Shown here piece after piece: positions 24,894 to 26,611 of a DNA stretch of 26,611 nucleotides; position 1 is the stretch's first letter, and every line of letters starts with the position of its first letter. Source of the stretch: a virus. Where the stretch lies: positions 1 to 26,611 of IMG/VR virus record IMGVR_UViG_3300020401_000076; one strand, given 5' to 3'. The translations under genes and the position numbers were made by a program. The notes beneath the pieces are model-generated. The model saw only the letters and a program-made list of their open reading frames with translations. It did not search any database and had not been told where the DNA came from.

Positions 24894-24945
24894 GATTTAT
24901 CTGTTTTTATTTTATCGATAACCAACCTATAGTAATAATTCAATC

Positions 24946-24963
24946 AGTACTAGATCTAGTACT
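24946..24963. promoter_or_regulatory. Perfect 18-bp palindrome before the first early gene
   Basis: AGTACTAGATCTAGTACT is fully self-complementary over 18 bases and ends 23 bases before ATG 24987. In RNA it would form a stem only with a very tight turn, so a DNA site for a symmetric protein dimer is more likely than a hairpin. Confidence 0.5.
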
Positions 24964-24986
24964 ATTCCCAGAAACTTATTAATCAA

Positions 24987-25481
24987 ATGCAAACGATTAC
25001 AACACCTTATAGTCCAACAACTTTTAAAAAATTGTTTGACTTTGGAAAAATTGACTACTACGGCAACGGCAGAAAAACCTGCTTAGTTGAGATAGAAGTT
25101 GAACTAAAAGACGGCTGTTTTACTGCTAGTGGTTCAGTATGGAACAACTTGAAAACAGATATTGTCATGGGTGGTCAATGCTTAGATAGTCTTAAAGAGT
25201 ATTTAGCCTTTAATAAAGCTTTTAAAACTATTTACAGAATATGGAAGCTCTACCACTTAAACGATATGCAACCTGGAAGCCCTCAACAGATGGCTTATCT
25301 TAATACATTAACTAGGCCAGAAGATGCAGAATTTTACACTTGGGAATGTTCAAAACTAGCAGAGGTTGATCTTTATGAAGATGAATCTTATTTAGTAGAT
25401 GGCAAACCTTACAAGTACGGTTCAAGATGGCTTAAAGCTGAATTACCACAGTCAGTAATTAAAGAGATAAGAGATCTTTAG
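24987..25481 (+). CDS. Conserved phage protein of unknown function (first early gene)
   Basis: 164 residues. The pattern 'LVEIEVELKDGCFTASGSVW', 'DIVMGGQCLDSLKEYL', 'KAFKTIYRIWKLYHLNDMQP' and a closing 'VDGKPYKYGSRWLKAELPQSVI' matches a small protein family that I recall from many phages and prophages ('IY..WK.YHLNDM..G', 'YGHGWL...IP'), with no established function. The start ATG 24987 has no Shine-Dalgarno sequence and lies 23 bases after an 18-bp palindrome. A strong terminator follows the stop. Early position suggests action on the host at the beginning of infection. Confidence 0.72.
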   Translation: MQTITTPYSPTTFKKLFDFGKIDYYGNGRKTCLVEIEVELKDGCFTASGSVWNNLKTDIVMGGQCLDSLKEYLAFNKAFKTIYRIWKLYHLNDMQPGSPQQMAYLNTLTRPEDAEFYTWECSKLAEVDLYEDESYLVDGKPYKYGSRWLKAELPQSVIKEIRDL

Positions 25482-25486
25482 AAAAT

Positions 25487-25517
25487 CCCTTAAAGCCTCT
25501 TCGGAGGTTTTAAAGGG
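25487..25517 (+). terminator. Terminator hairpin with UUCG tetraloop
   Basis: CCCTTAAAGCCTC (25487-25499) pairs with GAGGTTTTAAAGGG (25504-25517) across a cUUCGg tetraloop, one of the most stable RNA loops, with one bulged T and one G-T pair. It follows the first early gene by five bases. The downstream sequence is ttctctt rather than a pure T run. An alternative hairpin (GGTTCT 25516-25521 with AGAACC 25530-25535) shares its last two G, so the two structures compete. Confidence 0.65.
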
Positions 25518-25562
25518 TTCTCTTAACAAAGAACCTTAACCGCCCAGTTATTTATTTTTATT

Positions 25563-25709
25563 ATGTCTAACGACAAATACGACTACGAAAAGGAGCTTAA
25601 AGCTGCTAAACGTGCAGAAATAGAGCGTATATGGTTCGCCCAGGAAGCAACTAATAAGGAGCTACTGGAAGCCTACAAAGCTCTAAATATTAAGGAGGAA
25701 TTAGAATGA
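25563..25709 (+). CDS. Small charged helical protein, function unknown
   Basis: 48 residues: MSNDKYDYEKELKAAKRAEI followed by ERIWFAQEAT and a second charged helix ending LNIKEELE. Almost entirely helical, Glu/Lys/Ala-rich, no recognised family. The leader (tttatttttatt) has no Shine-Dalgarno sequence. The stop overlaps the ATG of the next gene, and the next gene's AAGGAGG lies inside its last codons, which supports coding and coupling. Likely one of the small early host-interaction genes typical of lytic phages. Confidence 0.55.
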   Translation: MSNDKYDYEKELKAAKRAEIERIWFAQEATNKELLEAYKALNIKEELE

Positions 25710-25840
25710 ACCGATCAAAATTATACGAGTGGTTACTCGATAATGATTGTCCTTTTGAATGGGAAACTTACGATTATGCAGATGAAACAGGAGGCACTTG
25801 TACTCTTGTATTCACTGATAAAGAGGAGAATGATTCATGA
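25706..25840 (+). CDS. Small acidic protein, function unknown
   Basis: 44 residues: MNRSKLYEWLLDNDCPFEWE, then YDYADETGGTCTLVFTDKEE. Net acidic. A near-perfect AAGGAGG at 25692-25698, seven bases before ATG 25706, strongly supports translation, as does the ATGA-type overlap with both neighbours. No family recognised. Confidence 0.6.
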   Translation: MNRSKLYEWLLDNDCPFEWETYDYADETGGTCTLVFTDKEENDS

Positions 25841-25914
25841 CTATTTTAATTGTTTGGATTTGCTTAGTAATTCTTATGTATATCCTTATCAAAAACTTTA
25901 AAAACAACGCCTAG
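25837..25914 (+). CDS. 25-residue single-span membrane peptide
   Basis: MTILIVWICLVILMYILIKN plus FKNNA: one transmembrane helix of about 17 residues with a short basic cytoplasmic end. ATG 25837 overlaps the preceding stop (ATGA) and has AGAGGAG about ten bases upstream. The stop lies within the stem of the following terminator. It could be a small early peptide acting on the host membrane or on a membrane protein; that is inference. Confidence 0.5.
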   Translation: MTILIVWICLVILMYILIKNFKNNA

Positions 25915-25941
25915 TTTTTACTAGGCTTTTATATTTTTTTT
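25909..25941 (+). terminator. Rho-independent terminator
   Basis: GCCTAGT pairs with ACTAGGC (25909-25926) in a perfect 7-bp stem with a TTTT loop, followed by TTTTATATTTTTTTT. This is a textbook intrinsic terminator. It ends the small three-gene unit 25563-25914. Confidence 0.85.
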
Positions 25942-25944
25942 ATT

Positions 25945-26151
25945 ATGAAACTATGTACAAATCAGAGTATCCCTTCCGAATTTTTAAAGGGAGCTTGTAT
26001 CTTTTTATCTGATGAAGATGAGGGGAGGTATATCAAAGATGTATGTGTAGATCTTGAAAAGCATCTTATCATCTTGATTGATGATGATGGGTGTGGGTAC
26101 GATTGGGAGTCTTTACGCAATGCGTCTATTCAATTCCAGGGGGGTAGATAA
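25945..26151 (+). CDS. Small acidic protein, function unknown
   Basis: 68 residues with an acidic cluster (FLSDEDEGRYIKDVCVDLEK) and a beta-like core 'HLIILIDDDGCGYDWESLRNASIQF'. The start follows the terminator T tract with no Shine-Dalgarno sequence. The stop overlaps the next ATG (TAATG). No family recognised; the acidic composition is compatible with a protein that mimics DNA, but nothing proves it. Confidence 0.6.
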   Translation: MKLCTNQSIPSEFLKGACIFLSDEDEGRYIKDVCVDLEKHLIILIDDDGCGYDWESLRNASIQFQGGR

Positions 26152-26318
26152 TGAGTGATTATCCATACAACCTTACAGCAATAGCTACTCATTTAAGAGA
26201 GCTTGCACAGTCTATTGCTAAGAAGCTAGACATTAGTGAACAGGATGCATGGGATCTTTGTATAGAAAAACTTGAATACAAGTATTCATACATGACAAGG
26301 GAGGACAATAATGATTGA
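26151..26318 (+). CDS. Small helical protein, function unknown
   Basis: 55 residues: MSDYPYNLTAIATHLRELAQ followed by SIAKKLDISEQDAWDLCIEK and a Tyr-rich C-terminus. The first 30 residues could form two helices resembling a small DNA-binding or dimerising motif, but no family is recognised. Six G (26139-26144) six bases before the ATG act as ribosome-binding site. It overlaps the next gene by eight bases, whose own GGGAGG lies inside it. Confidence 0.55.
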   Translation: MSDYPYNLTAIATHLRELAQSIAKKLDISEQDAWDLCIEKLEYKYSYMTREDNND

Positions 26319-26574
26319 ATGTCCTAACTGCAAAAGCACTAATACTATTGTCTTACATACAAGAGAAAGGGAAGCTGCATATCTTTGGAGGTCTAGAACT
26401 TGCAAAGAATGTGGTAAGAAGTTTAGTACAAGAGAGTACAGTTTAGAAGAACTTGCTAAATTGATTGATGAAGGCAAAGAATCTCTTGATAATATGCGTG
26501 GTCACTGCGATGAATTACTAGCTGATTTAAAAGAACTTATCTCTCAATATTCAAATACAAAGGAGGTTAAATAA
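26311..26574 (+). CDS. NrdR-type zinc-ribbon protein without ATP-cone
   Basis: 87 residues. The N-terminus has C4-P-N-C7 and C31-K-E-C34 followed by GKKFSTRE, with 'VLHTRERE' and 'RSRTC' between. This is the zinc ribbon of NrdR, the bacterial repressor of ribonucleotide reductase genes ('CP.C....T.V..SR......RRRR.C..C..RFTT.E'). The remaining 47 residues are a charged helix, not the ATP-cone that senses nucleotides in NrdR. A DNA-binding regulator or a competitor of host NrdR is plausible. GGGAGG lies just upstream, and the gene is coupled to the next by TAATG with AAGGAGG. Confidence 0.7.
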   Translation: MIECPNCKSTNTIVLHTREREAAYLWRSRTCKECGKKFSTREYSLEELAKLIDEGKESLDNMRGHCDELLADLKELISQYSNTKEVK

Positions 26575-26611
26575 TGGAAGTAACAATAGAATTTATGGAA
26601 GCAGGTTTCTT
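26574..26611 (+). CDS. Start of a further early gene (partial)
   Basis: Twelve codons, MEVTIEFMEAGF, before the window ends. The ATG overlaps the preceding TAA and has a strong AAGGAGG eight bases upstream, so it is very likely translated. Too short to identify. Confidence 0.6.
   Translation, partial: MEVTIEFMEAGF

Larger units (their letters stand above)
24447..24986. other. 540-bp gene-poor region, probable genome-end and early control region
   Basis: No convincing gene lies here. The one open frame of note, 57 codons from ATG 24597 to 24770, has no ribosome-binding site and an AT-driven Tyr/Phe/Lys composition. The region separates terL (last late gene) from apparent early genes, the place where T7-like phages have their terminal direct repeat and host-polymerase promoters. 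It contains a strong sigma70-type promoter, two G-run elements, a hairpin, spaced GGACA repeats and two perfect palindromes, listed separately. Uninterrupted passage from late to early genes implies that the sequence was assembled as a circle or concatemer. The physical ends cannot be placed from one copy. Confidence 0.6.

Noticed and set aside
1-26611. tRNA genes, CRISPR arrays, insertion sequences, integrase or attachment sites
   Set aside because: None recognised while reading; no spaced identical repeats of CRISPR size, no transposase or integrase motifs.

Overview
The window is about 26.6 kb of a lytic, T7-like (podovirus) phage genome. It is AT-rich and very densely packed, with gene junctions of the ATGA and TAATG type. 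The order is: end of the major capsid gene, tail tubular proteins A and B, a gp13-like protein, three internal (ejected) virion proteins, a gp17-type tail fibre, further fibre or lectin genes, then small and large terminase. That is the T7 late-gene order. Gene families and small-gene content (GSG-linked fibre proteins, secreted proteins with a GDAFS motif, a short chromo/SH3-like protein) resemble marine cyanophages of Prochlorococcus and Synechococcus. An AT-rich podovirus of another marine bacterium is also possible, because no host-derived metabolic gene lies in the window to decide it.

Layout. 1-11739: end of the capsid gene, a terminator in the place of T7 T-phi, a 22-residue lysine-rich peptide, gp11, gp12, gp13, gp14, gp15 and gp16. 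The gp15-like protein carries LysM and glucosaminidase domains. The gp16-like protein carries an ADP-ribosyltransferase-like domain. 11763-18041: adhesion module, made of a gp17/pectate-lyase/S74 fibre, a large fibre-like protein with two cupredoxin-like domains, a LamG-like lectin protein and a tail-assembly-chaperone-like protein. 18058-19869: a small coiled-coil ORF that appears to be joined by a programmed -1 frameshift to a zinc finger, then three membrane-associated proteins. 19933-21888: an operon on the opposite strand, with a holin-like protein and three exported proteins. 21951-24446: two small genes of unknown function, then small and large terminase.

24447-24986 has no convincing gene but is rich in signals: a strong sigma70-type promoter, two G-run/TATAGGG elements, a hairpin, three GGACA repeats spaced exactly 11 bp, and two palindromes. 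Since it separates terL from what look like early genes, it probably holds the genome ends (terminal repeat) and the early control region, read through in a circular or concatemeric assembly. 24987-26611 is the start of the early region: a conserved phage protein of unknown function, two clear terminators, several tiny overlapping genes and an NrdR-type zinc-ribbon protein.

Working together, the late genes build the portal-proximal tail, the ejected core that crosses the cell envelope, and receptor-binding fibres, while the terminase packages DNA. The reverse-strand cassette and the frameshifted zinc-finger gene do not fit the T7 plan and are the best candidates for undescribed biology. All functional calls come from reading the sequence; no database search was run.
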